64,000 nucleotides of DNA from Hymenobacter mucosus (GCF_900188255.1 NZ_FZNS01000003.1:1-64000); one strand, 5' to 3'; counted from the stretch's first letter, positions 52,394 through 62,231 are shown. Notes: generated from the sequence alone by a model not told the origin. Numbers and translations: made by a program.

Positions 52394-52592
52394 CGTAACG
52401 TGAACACAGTGTAAATATGTAAAATATGTATCAAAACACACGTACTTAGTGTAAACACTTACACTGTAACACAAAAAACGTAACACAGCTACACCGTTAC
52501 ACTTATACACATATGTTACATAATATAGATACACTTTACGTGATACAAATCAGTGTTACACACCCTGTATAAGTACTGAATACCGTAACGCG
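52394..52592. promoter_or_regulatory. Operator-like repeat field (GTAACAC/GTGTTAC family)
   Basis: About eight copies or variants of GTAACAC or its complement occur in 200 bp of AT-rich DNA: near 52395, 52407, 52466, 52480, 52496, 52515, 52554 and 52584. It includes a perfect inverted pair, AGTGTAA-ACAC-TTACACT (52448-52465). A TTATACACA (52503-52511) fits the DnaA-box form TTATNCACA. Likely multiple operators for the HTH gene; an iteron- or origin-like role is possible. Confidence 0.6.
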
Positions 52593-52593
52593 A

Positions 52594-52633
52594 AAGCCCC
52601 AGAATATACTCATTTGAGTGCATACTGGGGCTT
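52594..52633 (-). terminator. Terminator of the GDPD gene
   Basis: Stem AAGCCCCAG/CTGGGGCTT (52594-52602 and 52625-52633) with an inner ACTCA/TGAGT pairing, downstream of the leftward GDPD gene. Confidence 0.65.
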
Positions 52634-52687
52634 GAACAAGGAATAATACACTGTACTGTCAGTGTGTACTAGGGCAGTACATGGCAA

Positions 52688-53539
52688 TCACGAATGACGA
52701 CCTAGCAGCGCGAGCAATCGGTCAGGGTAATCTGTGGTGATGCCAGCAGGACGAGACGCTAAGACACGCTCCATATCGGGAAGCTCATTGACTGTCCAAG
52801 GCACGAGTTGAATGGTAAAACTGAGTAGTTGCTGTACCAGTTCTGGCGTCACGAGATGATGGCTGGGACCGTACACAGCGGGTACAAACCCAAGCTCTCG
52901 AAGGTGTTCTTCGAAGGGTATTTCGTCCTCCACCAACAGGCAAAGAGGTAGGGCCGGATAGAAGATACGAGCCGCCTGAAGCACCCGTTTATCGAAGCAC
53001 AATAGTGTAGTTCGGGCGAGTACTTGGGCCCGCTCCAACTCCTGTACAACGGCCAATACAAAGGCTTCTGGAGCGGGATGGAAAACCCCGTCGCCATCCG
53101 AAGTGGACTTAAGTTCGATACTGAACTTAACCGCCGGACGCCCTAGTTCCTGGGTCCGCAACTCGGCATCCTGCAAGACTTCTTGCAGCAACGGTTTGTA
53201 AGCGGGCGAGGACTTTTGCTCTGGAAATCCGGGATGTTGGGTGAGCCCGCAGTCGTAGGTTTGGATGGTACTGTAGGGTAGCGTGTATAGATTAAGAGGA
53301 GTAGCGACGGCGACCGAAGGCAACGGTTTACCGTCGGGAGCTAGGCAGATAGTAGGCGAAAACCAGGGTTCATGCGAGACGACTACCTGCCCATCGGCCG
53401 ACAGAACAACATCCATTTCCAGCACATCAACCCCGAGAGCCAGGGCATGGCGAAAGGCTTGGAGCGTGTTTTCAGGGTGTAAGCCTCGGCAGCCACGATG
53501 GCCGTGAACTTCCACGGCAGGAAAGGAATTGGTACTCAT
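52688..53539 (-). CDS. Glycerophosphodiester phosphodiesterase
   Basis: 283 aa from the ATG at 53539. GDPD catalytic signatures: HGHRGCRGLHPENTLQAF (HRG...PENT), VLEMDVVLSADGQVVVSHE with metal-binding Glu/Asp and the second catalytic His, and VKFSIELKS. It cleaves glycerophosphodiesters to glycerol-3-phosphate and an alcohol. No signal peptide, so probably cytoplasmic. It shares a divergent promoter region with the DUF2939 gene. Confidence 0.92.
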   Translation of the reverse strand: MSTNSFPAVEVHGHRGCRGLHPENTLQAFRHALALGVDVLEMDVVLSADGQVVVSHEPWFSPTICLAPDGKPLPSVAVATPLNLYTLPYSTIQTYDCGLTQHPGFPEQKSSPAYKPLLQEVLQDAELRTQELGRPAVKFSIELKSTSDGDGVFHPAPEAFVLAVVQELERAQVLARTTLLCFDKRVLQAARIFYPALPLCLLVEDEIPFEEHLRELGFVPAVYGPSHHLVTPELVQQLLSFTIQLVPWTVNELPDMERVLASRPAGITTDYPDRLLALLGRHS

Positions 53540-53669
53540 AGAGCCGGAAGATTGATATGCGAATGTGTACGTCAGAGTATGGGCATAAGGCACAGAGCAA
53601 AGTTCACATTTGGCAGACTGCCCCTATTTCTCCTTCTTTCAAATCCCACTACTCTCCCCCTACCACCCT

Positions 53670-54287
53670 ATGAAAAAGATGGTTTTATTCCTGGTGTTAG
53701 CTGCGCTGGCCTTAGGTGGCTTTTTGTATTACCGTAGCCTCCGCACAACTCCGGAATACTCGCTATTGCAGGCTGCTAAGGCAACACAGTTACACGACAT
53801 GAAAGAGTTCGAGCGCTACGTTGATGTGAATAGCGTAACGAGCCATCTATTAGATCAAGTAGCTGACCAAGGCAGCACCCTGGCGTCATTGGCCCCGGTC
53901 AGTATCGGGTTGGAAGGTGTACTGCGAATGCTCAAGCCTCAGCTTACTCAGGCGGCGTATACAGAAGTAGAACGCTACATTGAAACTGGCTCGGTGACCG
54001 CCGCCGCGGAGGCGAACGTAAGACGCCCTATGGGAATTTCTCTCATGGGTCTCATTGGTACCGTTGTGAGCCCCAAGAGCCAGTTTAAGGGAGTGAAGTA
54101 TACCCGACAGGAAGGCGAAGCTGCTTTGGTTGGCCTGGAATTCAGCCAGCCTACATACGACACTACAATGGTACTAGAAGTAAAAATGCTGGACCGGGGC
54201 GACCATTGGCAAGCCACAGAAATCACCAATACCGGCGCTATTCTAAATCAGGTAGCTCGGTTGGAAAAACGGAAGCGGGGCCTGTAA
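53670..54287 (+). CDS. DUF2939 membrane-anchored protein
   Basis: 205 aa from the ATG at 53670. An N-terminal signal-anchor (MVLFLVLAALALGGFLYY) is followed by YSLLQAAKATQLHDMKEFERYVDV, the typical DUF2939 opening, and an alpha/beta remainder. Function unknown; it is likely exposed to the periplasm. Convergent with the PLDc_N gene across a perfect 21-bp hairpin. Confidence 0.82.
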   Translation: MKKMVLFLVLAALALGGFLYYRSLRTTPEYSLLQAAKATQLHDMKEFERYVDVNSVTSHLLDQVADQGSTLASLAPVSIGLEGVLRMLKPQLTQAAYTEVERYIETGSVTAAAEANVRRPMGISLMGLIGTVVSPKSQFKGVKYTRQEGEAALVGLEFSQPTYDTTMVLEVKMLDRGDHWQATEITNTGAILNQVARLEKRKRGL

Positions 54288-54326
54288 GCACTCTAGCAAA
54301 CCCCTAGTTGAATACGCTTGCGTTAT

Positions 54327-54371
54327 AAGCAAACGAGCCCGTTGCAGATGCTGCAACGGGCTCGTTTGCTT
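54327..54371. terminator. 21-bp perfect-stem bidirectional terminator
   Basis: Arms 54327-54347 and 54351-54371 are exact complements with loop ATG. It lies between two convergent genes ending at 54287 and 54392. Confidence 0.85.
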
Positions 54372-54391
54372 GTAGGAGGTACTGGATGACC

Positions 54392-54667
54392 TTACGCTTT
54401 GCCGCGACCAGCAAACAGGTAGTAGAGGATCAAGCCACCCAAAGGGAAGAAGAATATAATGGCAGCCCACAGGACTTTCTTACCAATCGACCAAGGCTGA
54501 CGGAATACGTCAAACAGGGCCAGTACATCGAGTGCCAGTACCACATAGCCCCAAGTAGCTAAGCTACCATCGGCATTGAAACGGGCACAAGAAGAAGTGA
54601 TGAGCATGAGCGCCAAGATGGGCGCCATCGTTGCCATGCGGCTGAGGTGCGGAGTGAGCTTATTCAT
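54392..54667 (-). CDS. PLDc_N-domain membrane protein
   Basis: 91 aa with a possible signal or first helix (about 11-27, ending LITSSC, which may be a lipobox), a second helix near 40-52 and a third ending FFFPLGGLILYYLFAGRGKA. That C-terminal block is the PLDc_N (cardiolipin-synthase N-terminal) motif. Stand-alone PLDc_N proteins have no known activity. Confidence 0.78.
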   Translation of the reverse strand: MNKLTPHLSRMATMAPILALMLITSSCARFNADGSLATWGYVVLALDVLALFDVFRQPWSIGKKVLWAAIIFFFPLGGLILYYLFAGRGKA

Positions 54668-54779
54668 GATGCAGGAGAGAGTGTGATTGGTTGTATTTCA
54701 GCACTCTCTACGGCAGCTACCAGAAAATAGATATTGAATAGTCACTATTTACAAAGACAAATACTTGATTATAAACTAA

Positions 54780-55418
54780 TTAATTTAAAAAACCACTGAT
54801 TTCGTCCCAGAATATGACTCCCGCCTTGGGGATTAGGATGAGGGTGACGACGATGCCATACAAAGCCCCGTAAAAGTGAGCGTCGTGATTAATATTATCG
54901 CCTCGGCGGCGGCCCATGTAGTAAGAATAGGCCAAGTACAGGAAGCCAAAAATGAAGCCTGGAATGCCAAGCTGGGGAGGCAATGGGAACACACCAATCT
55001 TGCTGGTGGGGTTGAACAGGATAGCCGCAAATACAACCGAGGCTACACCACCGGAAGCACCCAGGCTCCGGTAGTCAGGGTCGGTGCGGTGGCGCAGGTA
55101 GGTAGGAATATCTGATACAACGATGCCGCCTAGGTACAGCAGCAGGAAGTACAGCAGACCATTGGTAGGGCCGAAAACGCTTACGAAGATGGTCTCGACA
55201 ATCTGGCTGAAGGAGTAAAACGCCAGCATGTTGAATAACAAGTGGCCGAAGTCAGCATGCAGAAAACCGGAGGTGATGAACCGATACCACTCGTTGCGGC
55301 GCCGGATCTGGTTAGGATTTAAGATCCAGCTGTCCATGAGCTCCTGGCTGGACCAAGCGTACATAGAAATACCGCAAGTGAGTGCCACTAACACCAAAGT
55401 AGGACTAAGGTTGAGCAT
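54780..55418 (-). CDS. Rhomboid-family intramembrane serine protease
   Basis: 212 aa with about six membrane helices. The catalytic serine motif is SLGASGGVASVVFA (GxSG type, Ser near residue 120), the partner His is in NHDAHFYGALYG near the C terminus, and the family N-terminal signature WYRFITSGFLHADFGHLLFNML is intact. It cleaves membrane proteins within the bilayer. Substrate unknown. Downstream of the polyprenyl-synthase gene but with its own gap of about 60 bp. Confidence 0.9.
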   Translation of the reverse strand: MLNLSPTLVLVALTCGISMYAWSSQELMDSWILNPNQIRRRNEWYRFITSGFLHADFGHLLFNMLAFYSFSQIVETIFVSVFGPTNGLLYFLLLYLGGIVVSDIPTYLRHRTDPDYRSLGASGGVASVVFAAILFNPTSKIGVFPLPPQLGIPGFIFGFLYLAYSYYMGRRRGDNINHDAHFYGALYGIVVTLILIPKAGVIFWDEISGFLN

Positions 55419-55481
55419 AAGTAGGGAAATGACGAAGAAGGAGGAGGACGTACGCTAGAAGAAGGGGCGTTGGGCAGTTGC

Positions 55482-56453
55482 TTATTGCTCCCGCTCTAGG
55501 AGTTGGAGTGCGAGCTGATGCAGGGGCTTTTTGCGCGATTCAGGGGCCGCCACGCGCTCCAAGTGCTGCAGGGCATCCAGGAAGTATTCGTTGATTAGCG
55601 CTTCGGTTTGAGGGCGTATTTCGAGTTCATTATAGATGGCTCGTATGGCCTGCACCTTCGCTTCCGGATCAATCACCGGCTGACCAATGTGCTGGCCCAG
55701 TACAGCGCGCTGGGTGTTGGTGGCCTGCGCCTGCGCCATGAGCAGCAAGTAGGTTTTCTTGTCACTCACAATGTCGCCACCCACGCGCTTGCCAAAGGTG
55801 GCCGCGTCGCCGTACACATCTAGGAGGTCATCGCGCAGCTGAAAGGCCACTCCAATCCCTACTCCAAACTGGCGCAGGTGGTCGGCATCGGCCCGAGAAG
55901 CACCGCCAAGCAGCGCGCCTAGCTCCAGGGCAAATCCTAGAAGTACGGCCGTCTTCAGCCTGATCATATCGAGGTATTGCTGAATGCTGACGTCCGTCTC
56001 GGTCTCGAAATTCATGTCCCATTGCTGCCCCTCGCACACCTCGGCGGCCGTTTGAGAAAAGCGCCCTAGCACATACGCCAGCAACTCCGCCTGCACACCC
56101 AGAAATAGCTCGTAGGCCCGCACTAGCATCACGTCGCCGCTTAGGATGGCCACGTTAGGATTCCACTTCTCGTGCACGGTAGCCTTGCCGCGACGCAGCG
56201 GTGCCTGATCCATCAGGTCGTCGTGGAGCAGGGTAAAGTTGTGAAATACCTCCGTCGCTAGGGCAGGCTTAAGCGCCGGCTCTAAGTCATCAGTAAAGAT
56301 GTGTGCCCCGAGTAGGGTAAGTAGCGGCCGGATGCGCTTTCCGCCCAGCGCCATGATGTAGCGGATGGGCTCGTAGAGAGCTACTGGCTGCTGGCCATAC
56401 TGTAGCGTAGCCAAAGCAGAATTGATGCGGTCAGTGAGTTGGGAAAGGTCCAC
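55482..56453 (-). CDS. Polyprenyl diphosphate synthase
   Basis: 323 aa from a GTG at 56453, where homology-like sequence begins (DLSQLTDRINSAL); the longer frame is unconvincing. Both aspartate-rich motifs are present: LLHDDLMDQAPLRRGK (FARM, DDxxD type) and QLRDDLLDVYGD (SARM). GGKRIRPLLTLL is the usual substrate-binding block. It makes a polyprenyl diphosphate, perhaps of geranylgeranyl or longer length, that could feed quinones, undecaprenyl-type lipids or the GGGP synthase at 12.8 kb. Chain length is not predictable by eye. Confidence 0.9.
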   Translation of the reverse strand: MDLSQLTDRINSALATLQYGQQPVALYEPIRYIMALGGKRIRPLLTLLGAHIFTDDLEPALKPALATEVFHNFTLLHDDLMDQAPLRRGKATVHEKWNPNVAILSGDVMLVRAYELFLGVQAELLAYVLGRFSQTAAEVCEGQQWDMNFETETDVSIQQYLDMIRLKTAVLLGFALELGALLGGASRADADHLRQFGVGIGVAFQLRDDLLDVYGDAATFGKRVGGDIVSDKKTYLLLMAQAQATNTQRAVLGQHIGQPVIDPEAKVQAIRAIYNELEIRPQTEALINEYFLDALQHLERVAAPESRKKPLHQLALQLLEREQ

Positions 56454-56596
56454 GGAATGGGCTAAAAGTTCGGATGGGAAAGGTACGGAGGAAATAAACG
56501 GAGGGACGAGAATGCTCAACTTCCACCTACCACATACGGTACAGCTTACCTCAACTCCCGAACGCAGGGCCGCGCTGCCCTTGCCAAGCCGGCCAA

Positions 56597-56633
56597 AAAG
56601 AAAAGCCCCAGCGCCAAGTGAGACGCTGGGGCT
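56597..56633 (-). terminator. Terminator of the RNase R gene
   Basis: Stem AGCCCCAGCG/CGCTGGGGCT with a 10-nt loop. On the minus strand it is followed by TTTTCTTTTT. Confidence 0.8.
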
Positions 56634-56655
56634 ACCCAGTAAACCATAGAAGAGA

Positions 56656-59154
56656 CTACCGGCGGCGCTTACCACCGCTCCGCTCGGGGCGGTAGCCGCG
56701 GCGGCTTTCGCGGCCCGCGTTGCGCTCCTCCCGTTCGCGGTTCTTCACGAAATCCGGGCGGTCATCTACCAACTCGAAATCGATGGTGCGGTCGAGCAGG
56801 TTGGCGGCTTTCACTACTACCTGCATCTCATCACCAAACTGGATGATGCGCTTGGTACGCTGCCCCACGAGGCGGTAATTGTCCTTGTCTAGCTCGAAGA
56901 AGTCGCCGGGAATGTCGGCCACGCGGACCATGCCCTCGCACTTGTTCTCCTCGATTTCAACGTAGAGTCCCCACTCCGTCAGGCCCGAAACAACGCCTGT
57001 GAAGGTGTCGCCAATACGGTCCTGCAGGAACTCCACTTGCTTGTACTTGATACTGGCCCGCTCGGCATTGGCGGCCAGCTTCTCCCGCTCCGAGGAGTGC
57101 TTGCACTCTTCCTCAATGGGCTCTACCTCCACGTTCTTGCCACCCTCTAGGTAGTGCTCCAAGAGGCGGTGGGCCATCATATCGGGGTAGCGACGGATGG
57201 GGGAAGTGAAGTGGGAGTAGTGGTCGAAAGCCAAGCCGAAGTGGCCGCGCGGATCGGTAGTGTACGTTGCCTTGGCCATGGTCCGAATAGCTAGCGTCTG
57301 GATGACGTTTTGCTCGGGCCGGCCCACTACTTCACTGCTCAAGTCGTTCAGCTCGTTGCTCAGCTTCTTGGGATTGGTGAGGTCAAGCTGGTGGCCAAAC
57401 TTCTGAGCGAAGAGAGCAAAGTTTTGCAGGCGCTCTTCATCGGGGGCATCGTGCACGCGGTACACCATAGTGAAGCGCGGCTTCCGATTCTTGAGCTTGA
57501 ACACGAACTCGGCCACCTTCCGGTTAGCTAGCAGCATGAACTCCTCAATCATCTTGTGGGCGTCCTTACGCTCCTTCACGAACACATACAGCGGCTTGCC
57601 CTGCTCGTCGAGCTTGAACTTCACCTCCTGCGTTTCGAAGCTGATGGCCCCCTGCTTAAAGCGGGCTGCGCAGAGCTTCTTGGCAATGCTATTCATCAAC
57701 TGAATCTCGGCGGTGTAGTCTGCCTCCAGCCCTTCGATGCGCTCCTGAGCTTCTTCGTAAGCGAAGCGCCGGTCGGAGTGAATGATGGTTTTGCCAAACC
57801 ACGAGTTGTAGAGTTTGCCTTTCTCGTCGAGTTCAAACACGGCCGAGAACGTCAGCTTGTCTTCGTGGGGGCGCAGGGAGCAGAGTCCGTTAGATAGGCG
57901 CTCGGGCAGCATGGGAATTACGCGGTCTACGAGGTACACGGAGGTAGCTCGGTAGCGCGCTTCTTTTTCCAGGGCCATACCCGGCCGCACATAGTGTGTT
58001 ACGTCGGCAATGTGCACACCAATTTCCCAGTGCCCGTTTTCGAGCTGCTGAATGGAAAGGGCATCGTCGAAGTCCTTGGCATCAACAGGGTCAATGGTGA
58101 AGGTAGTGACGTTGCGGAAGTCCCGGCGGCGCTCAATCTCGCTTTGTGGAATCTCCATCGGAATACCTTCCGACTCTTCTTCTACCTCGGCGGGGAACTC
58201 AAACGGCAACCCAAACTCGGCCATGATGGCGTTGATTTCGGCTTCGTTTTGTCCGGCCTGACCGAAGCTGCGCACCACTTCTCCCACGGGCAGGTGGCCG
58301 GCATCATTCTCCGGAAACTCAGCAATGCGCACCAGCACTTTCTCCCCATGCACGGCCCCATGTAGGTTCTCATAGGGCACAAACACATCGAAGTACACCT
58401 TACGGTTATCGGGCTTCACAAACCCAATACCGCCCTGCATGTGCAGGCGGCCTACCAGTTCAGGGCGTACCCGGTTAAGCACTTCCACTACGTCGCCCAC
58501 GGGGCGGCCGTCGCGTGAGCCACGCAGGCGCAGCCGCACCGTGTCGCCGTGCATTGCAAACCTCAGCTTGTCGGTAAAGACCCGTACGTCCTGCTCACTT
58601 TCCTCACTGATGACGAAGGCGTACTTGTCGGTAGCCAGCGCCACAGTACCCGTAATGGTTTCGCCAGCCTCTTCGTGGCGAACCCGCCGACGGGTAGTAG
58701 TTGGCTCGTCAGCATCGGGGAAATCGAAGCCGGCTTCGCGCCGACGGTGTACCACGGGGTCCTGGCCGAACTCCGTTTCTACCGGACGGCCACCACGGCG
58801 GCCGGTTGCGGCGAAGGGCTCTCGCTCGTTGCGGCGCGTCTTACGGCCACTAGCCGGCTCGGTGGCTGCCTGCGCAGCACCAGCATCTGTCAGCCGATAG
58901 TCGTCGTTCTGTAATAGGGTAAGCAAGCCCGCTTTCTTTAGGGCTTTAAGATGGTTGAAAATGTCTTCGCGCTGTTCCTTCGTCGTCACGCCTAAGCGGC
59001 GGGAGAGTTGGCGGTAGGCGAATACTTTGCCTGGGTTGTCGCGAAAAATGCGAAACACAAGGTCTTTGGAAATGGGGGCCGCGGCGGCCTTGTCGCCACG
59101 AGCTGCCTTCGCGCGAGGGGCGCGGGGGGCAGCAGATTCGTCTTTTTCTTTCAT
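56656..59154 (-). CDS. rnr: Ribonuclease R
   Basis: 832 aa from the ATG at 59154. It has an N-terminal winged-helix/OB region, a basic low-complexity linker (about 100-170), cold-shock domains, the RNB catalytic centre (TIDPVDAKDFDDALSI, DVTHYVRPG), and a C-terminal S1 domain (FTGVVSGLTEWGLYVEIEENKCEGMV). It ends in a short Arg/Gly-rich basic tail. It is a 3'-to-5' exoribonuclease that degrades structured RNA. The basic linker and tail are longer than in E. coli. Confidence 0.94.
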   Translation of the reverse strand: MKEKDESAAPRAPRAKAARGDKAAAAPISKDLVFRIFRDNPGKVFAYRQLSRRLGVTTKEQREDIFNHLKALKKAGLLTLLQNDDYRLTDAGAAQAATEPASGRKTRRNEREPFAATGRRGGRPVETEFGQDPVVHRRREAGFDFPDADEPTTTRRRVRHEEAGETITGTVALATDKYAFVISEESEQDVRVFTDKLRFAMHGDTVRLRLRGSRDGRPVGDVVEVLNRVRPELVGRLHMQGGIGFVKPDNRKVYFDVFVPYENLHGAVHGEKVLVRIAEFPENDAGHLPVGEVVRSFGQAGQNEAEINAIMAEFGLPFEFPAEVEEESEGIPMEIPQSEIERRRDFRNVTTFTIDPVDAKDFDDALSIQQLENGHWEIGVHIADVTHYVRPGMALEKEARYRATSVYLVDRVIPMLPERLSNGLCSLRPHEDKLTFSAVFELDEKGKLYNSWFGKTIIHSDRRFAYEEAQERIEGLEADYTAEIQLMNSIAKKLCAARFKQGAISFETQEVKFKLDEQGKPLYVFVKERKDAHKMIEEFMLLANRKVAEFVFKLKNRKPRFTMVYRVHDAPDEERLQNFALFAQKFGHQLDLTNPKKLSNELNDLSSEVVGRPEQNVIQTLAIRTMAKATYTTDPRGHFGLAFDHYSHFTSPIRRYPDMMAHRLLEHYLEGGKNVEVEPIEEECKHSSEREKLAANAERASIKYKQVEFLQDRIGDTFTGVVSGLTEWGLYVEIEENKCEGMVRVADIPGDFFELDKDNYRLVGQRTKRIIQFGDEMQVVVKAANLLDRTIDFELVDDRPDFVKNREREERNAGRESRRGYRPERSGGKRRR

Positions 59155-59575
59155 GTAGAAAACAGGCCGCCAGTGGTTGTCTTTTTCGCAGGCGGCGGGG
59201 TTGAATGAGTGGGAAACTGGTAGTACTACGAGGTTTCCCGGGTAAAGTAATCCAGCTCGAAATCGAGCTTCGAAAAGATGATACGGAATATATCGGCGAA
59301 TAACTATTTCTAGCCGAAAATGGGATGTTACGGTTGAGTTAGGGTAGCTATAGCCCGCAATACGGTACGGCCAAATTCGGCTACGCCCCATTCCTTTAGG
59401 TAGGACACCTGGCCGTCACCTACCTCTACAACTATTGGATGCCCTGCCGCGGTAATGGCTACATCCAAGCTATAGAACAAACGAGGGCACAGCAGAAAAA
59501 GTGCCGACTGAAGCGGAGTAACTACAACAACTGGCTGTCTAATTTTAGAAACGTATTCAACCTATGTAAACGGCT
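59155..59575. other. Divergent intergenic region
   Basis: 421 bp between rnr and the DUF2199 gene. No supported gene. It contains a small palindrome AGCTCG-AAAT-CGAGCT (59254-59269) upstream of rnr, and TAATTTTA near 59540, a weak -7-like element for the rightward gene. Short frames present are not protein-like. Confidence 0.5.
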
Positions 59576-60073
59576 ATGCCCGGATTCACTTGTTCCACTT
59601 GCGGCGAATTTCACGAAGAAGTACCTATGTGCTTTGGAGCAGATTTCCCCGACTTCTATTTCAGCGTGCCACCAGCCGAAAGGACAAAACGGGTCGAATT
59701 GACGCGTGATTTGTGCGTAGTGGATGAGGAACACTTCTTCATTCGGGCCCGCATCGAAATTCCAGTACATGATTCATTCGAACCACTTTGCTGGAACGTC
59801 TGGACTTCTTTAAGCGAAACCAACTTCATTCGAGCGAACGAGGTATGGAATGAACCGGACCGGGTGAATGAGCCGCCCTATTTCGGCTGGCTGCAAACGG
59901 TCATCCCCGGCTATGCCGACACATTGAATATCCGTACTCTTGTCCATACCCAACCGGTTGGCACCATTCCACGAGTTGAGGTAATTGAAGCGAACCATCC
60001 GCTGACATTAGACCAACAGCATGGCATTTCAATGGACCGCGTTATTGAGCTAGTGACACCATTGCTACACTAG
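59576..60073 (+). CDS. DUF2199 protein
   Basis: 165 aa, ATG start. It opens with a CxxC pair (FTCSTCGEFHEE) and continues RDLCVVDEEHFFIRARIEIPV, CWNVWTSLSETNF and YFGWLQTVIPGY, a pattern diagnostic of DUF2199. The N-terminal CxxC may bind zinc. Cytoplasmic, function unknown. It is convergent with the ABC ATPase gene. Confidence 0.85.
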   Translation: MPGFTCSTCGEFHEEVPMCFGADFPDFYFSVPPAERTKRVELTRDLCVVDEEHFFIRARIEIPVHDSFEPLCWNVWTSLSETNFIRANEVWNEPDRVNEPPYFGWLQTVIPGYADTLNIRTLVHTQPVGTIPRVEVIEANHPLTLDQQHGISMDRVIELVTPLLH

Positions 60074-60151
60074 ACGGCTGTTGCTGTCAGCAACCTCAGC
60101 GCAAGAGGTGCTCTGCCTCTGCATGACGCGATGGTGGAGTGTCCTTCCCTC

Positions 60152-62158
60152 CTATGCCCTATCTGCTACCGCGGCGCGAATATCGGCGGGCTCGTCTTTC
60201 GGAATGGCGGCCAGCAACTGCTTCGTGTAGTCGTGCTGGGGGTTAGCATAGAGCTCGGCAGCCGGACCGCTCTCAACTATTTTTCCCTGGCGCATTACAA
60301 GCAGTCGGTCGCTCATGAAGCGGGCCACCGAGAGGTCGTGGGTGATAAAGAGGTAGGTGATGCCGAACTCGCGCTTGAGGTCATTGAGTAAGTTGAGCAC
60401 CTGGGCTTGCACCGATACGTCGAGGGCCGAAACGGACTCGTCGCAGATAATGCACTTGGGTTGCAGAGCCAACGCCCGGGCAATACAAATCCGCTGGCGT
60501 TGCCCCCCGCTGAACTCATGAGGATAGCGCAAGTAGTGCTCGTCCTTGAGCCCCACCGTGCGAAGGAGTTCTATCACCCGCTCCTTTTGCTGTTGCTTGG
60601 AGCCTCCTACACCGTGCACTCGCATGGGCTCTAAGATGGCTTCGCCCACGGTCATCGTTGGGTTCAGGGCCGCGTAAGGGTCCTGAAATACCATCTGAAA
60701 CTCCCGACGCCGTTGCCGCAGTTGTTCGGCCGGGAGGGTCGCGAGGTCCGTCCCCTCAAACAGGATACTACCGGACGTTGGTTCAACTAGTCGCAGCAAC
60801 GTCCGCCCGAGGGTAGTTTTCCCGCAGCCCGACTCTCCCACCAAGCCAACCGTTTCGCCGGGGTAGATGTCGAAGCTCACGCCATCTACGGCCCGCACGT
60901 ACTCTGTAGTGCGCCGCAGGAAGCCCTTGCGAATTGGGAAGTACACGTTCAGGTTTTCGACCTGCAAAAGGGGCCTTTGAATAGTTGCTACTTGGGAGGG
61001 TGGCGCAACCCCTACAGAGCTATTGGTATCCGTGAAGGTAGCGGGGGCTGGCGCAACTCGTTCTTCGGAAGAGGCGGGAGTTACAGCACCTCCATTGGTA
61101 AACGACAAGGGCTGGCCTGATTCTAGGCTAGGAGCCGATTCTAAGCCGAACTGCGGTTCCACAGGGCGTGAAACAGAATGTTCCACGGGGAACGTTTTGG
61201 TAGTTTGAGAGCTGTTTTGAGGGTTTATCTGCCCTGGTTCACTGCTTTCACTAGCAAGCACTTGCGTGTACTCAGTTTCAGTGGCAATAAAGCATCCATC
61301 GGCTGTTTCACGCATGAAATCTGCTACTACGGGAAGTTTTTTTCGCCCTACCGAAAGTTTTGGTCGGCAAGCCAGAAGGCCCTTAGTGTAGGGGTGCTGC
61401 GGATTAGTAAAAATGTCGAGTACAGACCCCTGCTCCACTACCCGACCACGGTACATCACCAAAATTCGGTCGGCAATTTCTGCTACTACACCAAGATCGT
61501 GGGTAATGAAAATCACGGCAGTATTGTGCTGGCGGCGCAGGTCGTCGATGAGGCGCAGCATACGCGCCTGCACCGTCACGTCGAGAGCGGTAGTGGGCTC
61601 GTCGGCAATGAGGATGGCGGGGTTACAGGCCATGGCCATGGCAATCATAACGCGCTGCTTCTGGCCGCCGCTGATTTCGTGAGGGTAGCTGCTAAAGATT
61701 TTCTCAGGGCGCGGAAGCTGGGCCATCGTGAACAGCTCCACGGTACGGGCGGCGGCTTCCTTCTCATTGAGGCTGGTATGCAGGCGCAGTGCTTCTACTA
61801 CCTGGCTGCCGCACGTGTACACCGGATTCAGGGAGGTCATGGGCTCCTGAAAGATCATGCTGATGTCGTTGCCGCGTACTTGCTGCAGCTGTTCGTCGGA
61901 AAGCTTGAGCAAGTCTACGTCTCCGAGTACTTCCGACTGAAACCGCGCCTCACCGGATGTAATGCGGCCGGGCGGCAGGGGTATCAGCCCCATTAGTGCC
62001 AGTGAGGTAACCGACTTGCCCGAGCCGGACTCTCCTACAATAGCCAGCGTTTCGCCCCGATGCAAATCGAAGGAGATGTCGGCCACGGCCCGTGTATTGC
62101 CGCGGTGGCTGGCAAAGTCGATGGTCAGGTTGCGAACGGAGAGAATGGGCTGAGACAC
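60152..62158 (-). CDS. Dipeptide/oligopeptide-type ABC ATPase, two fused nucleotide-binding domains
   Basis: 668 aa from a GTG at 62158 ([14 protein letters not shown]). Two complete ATPase halves: GESGSGKSV with SGGQKQR and Walker [15 protein letters not shown] (about 1-265), and GESGCGKTT with SGGQRQR and [14 protein letters not shown] (about 390-660). Between them are an oligo_HPY-like tail and a variable linker of about 100 residues. This is the fused DppD-DppF arrangement also seen in GsiA and YejF, energising uptake of peptides or glutathione-like substrates. The membrane and binding-protein genes are not in the window. Confidence 0.92.
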   Translation of the reverse strand: MSQPILSVRNLTIDFASHRGNTRAVADISFDLHRGETLAIVGESGSGKSVTSLALMGLIPLPPGRITSGEARFQSEVLGDVDLLKLSDEQLQQVRGNDISMIFQEPMTSLNPVYTCGSQVVEALRLHTSLNEKEAAARTVELFTMAQLPRPEKIFSSYPHEISGGQKQRVMIAMAMACNPAILIADEPTTALDVTVQARMLRLIDDLRRQHNTAVIFITHDLGVVAEIADRILVMYRGRVVEQGSVLDIFTNPQHPYTKGLLACRPKLSVGRKKLPVVADFMRETADGCFIATETEYTQVLASESSEPGQINPQNSSQTTKTFPVEHSVSRPVEPQFGLESAPSLESGQPLSFTNGGAVTPASSEERVAPAPATFTDTNSSVGVAPPSQVATIQRPLLQVENLNVYFPIRKGFLRRTTEYVRAVDGVSFDIYPGETVGLVGESGCGKTTLGRTLLRLVEPTSGSILFEGTDLATLPAEQLRQRRREFQMVFQDPYAALNPTMTVGEAILEPMRVHGVGGSKQQQKERVIELLRTVGLKDEHYLRYPHEFSGGQRQRICIARALALQPKCIICDESVSALDVSVQAQVLNLLNDLKREFGITYLFITHDLSVARFMSDRLLVMRQGKIVESGPAAELYANPQHDYTKQLLAAIPKDEPADIRAAVADRA

Positions 62159-62231
62159 GGCGACGAAGAACGAGGCGGAAAAAAGTAAAGATAGGCAGGT
62201 AGGCAGTAGCTTCCCGTGCAAGTCTAACGTA

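Noticed and set aside
51998..52534. 178-residue version of the HTH protein
   Set aside because: The extra 50 residues are Tyr/Val/Cys-rich translation of the repeat field; the ATG at 52384 precedes the real HTH domain.
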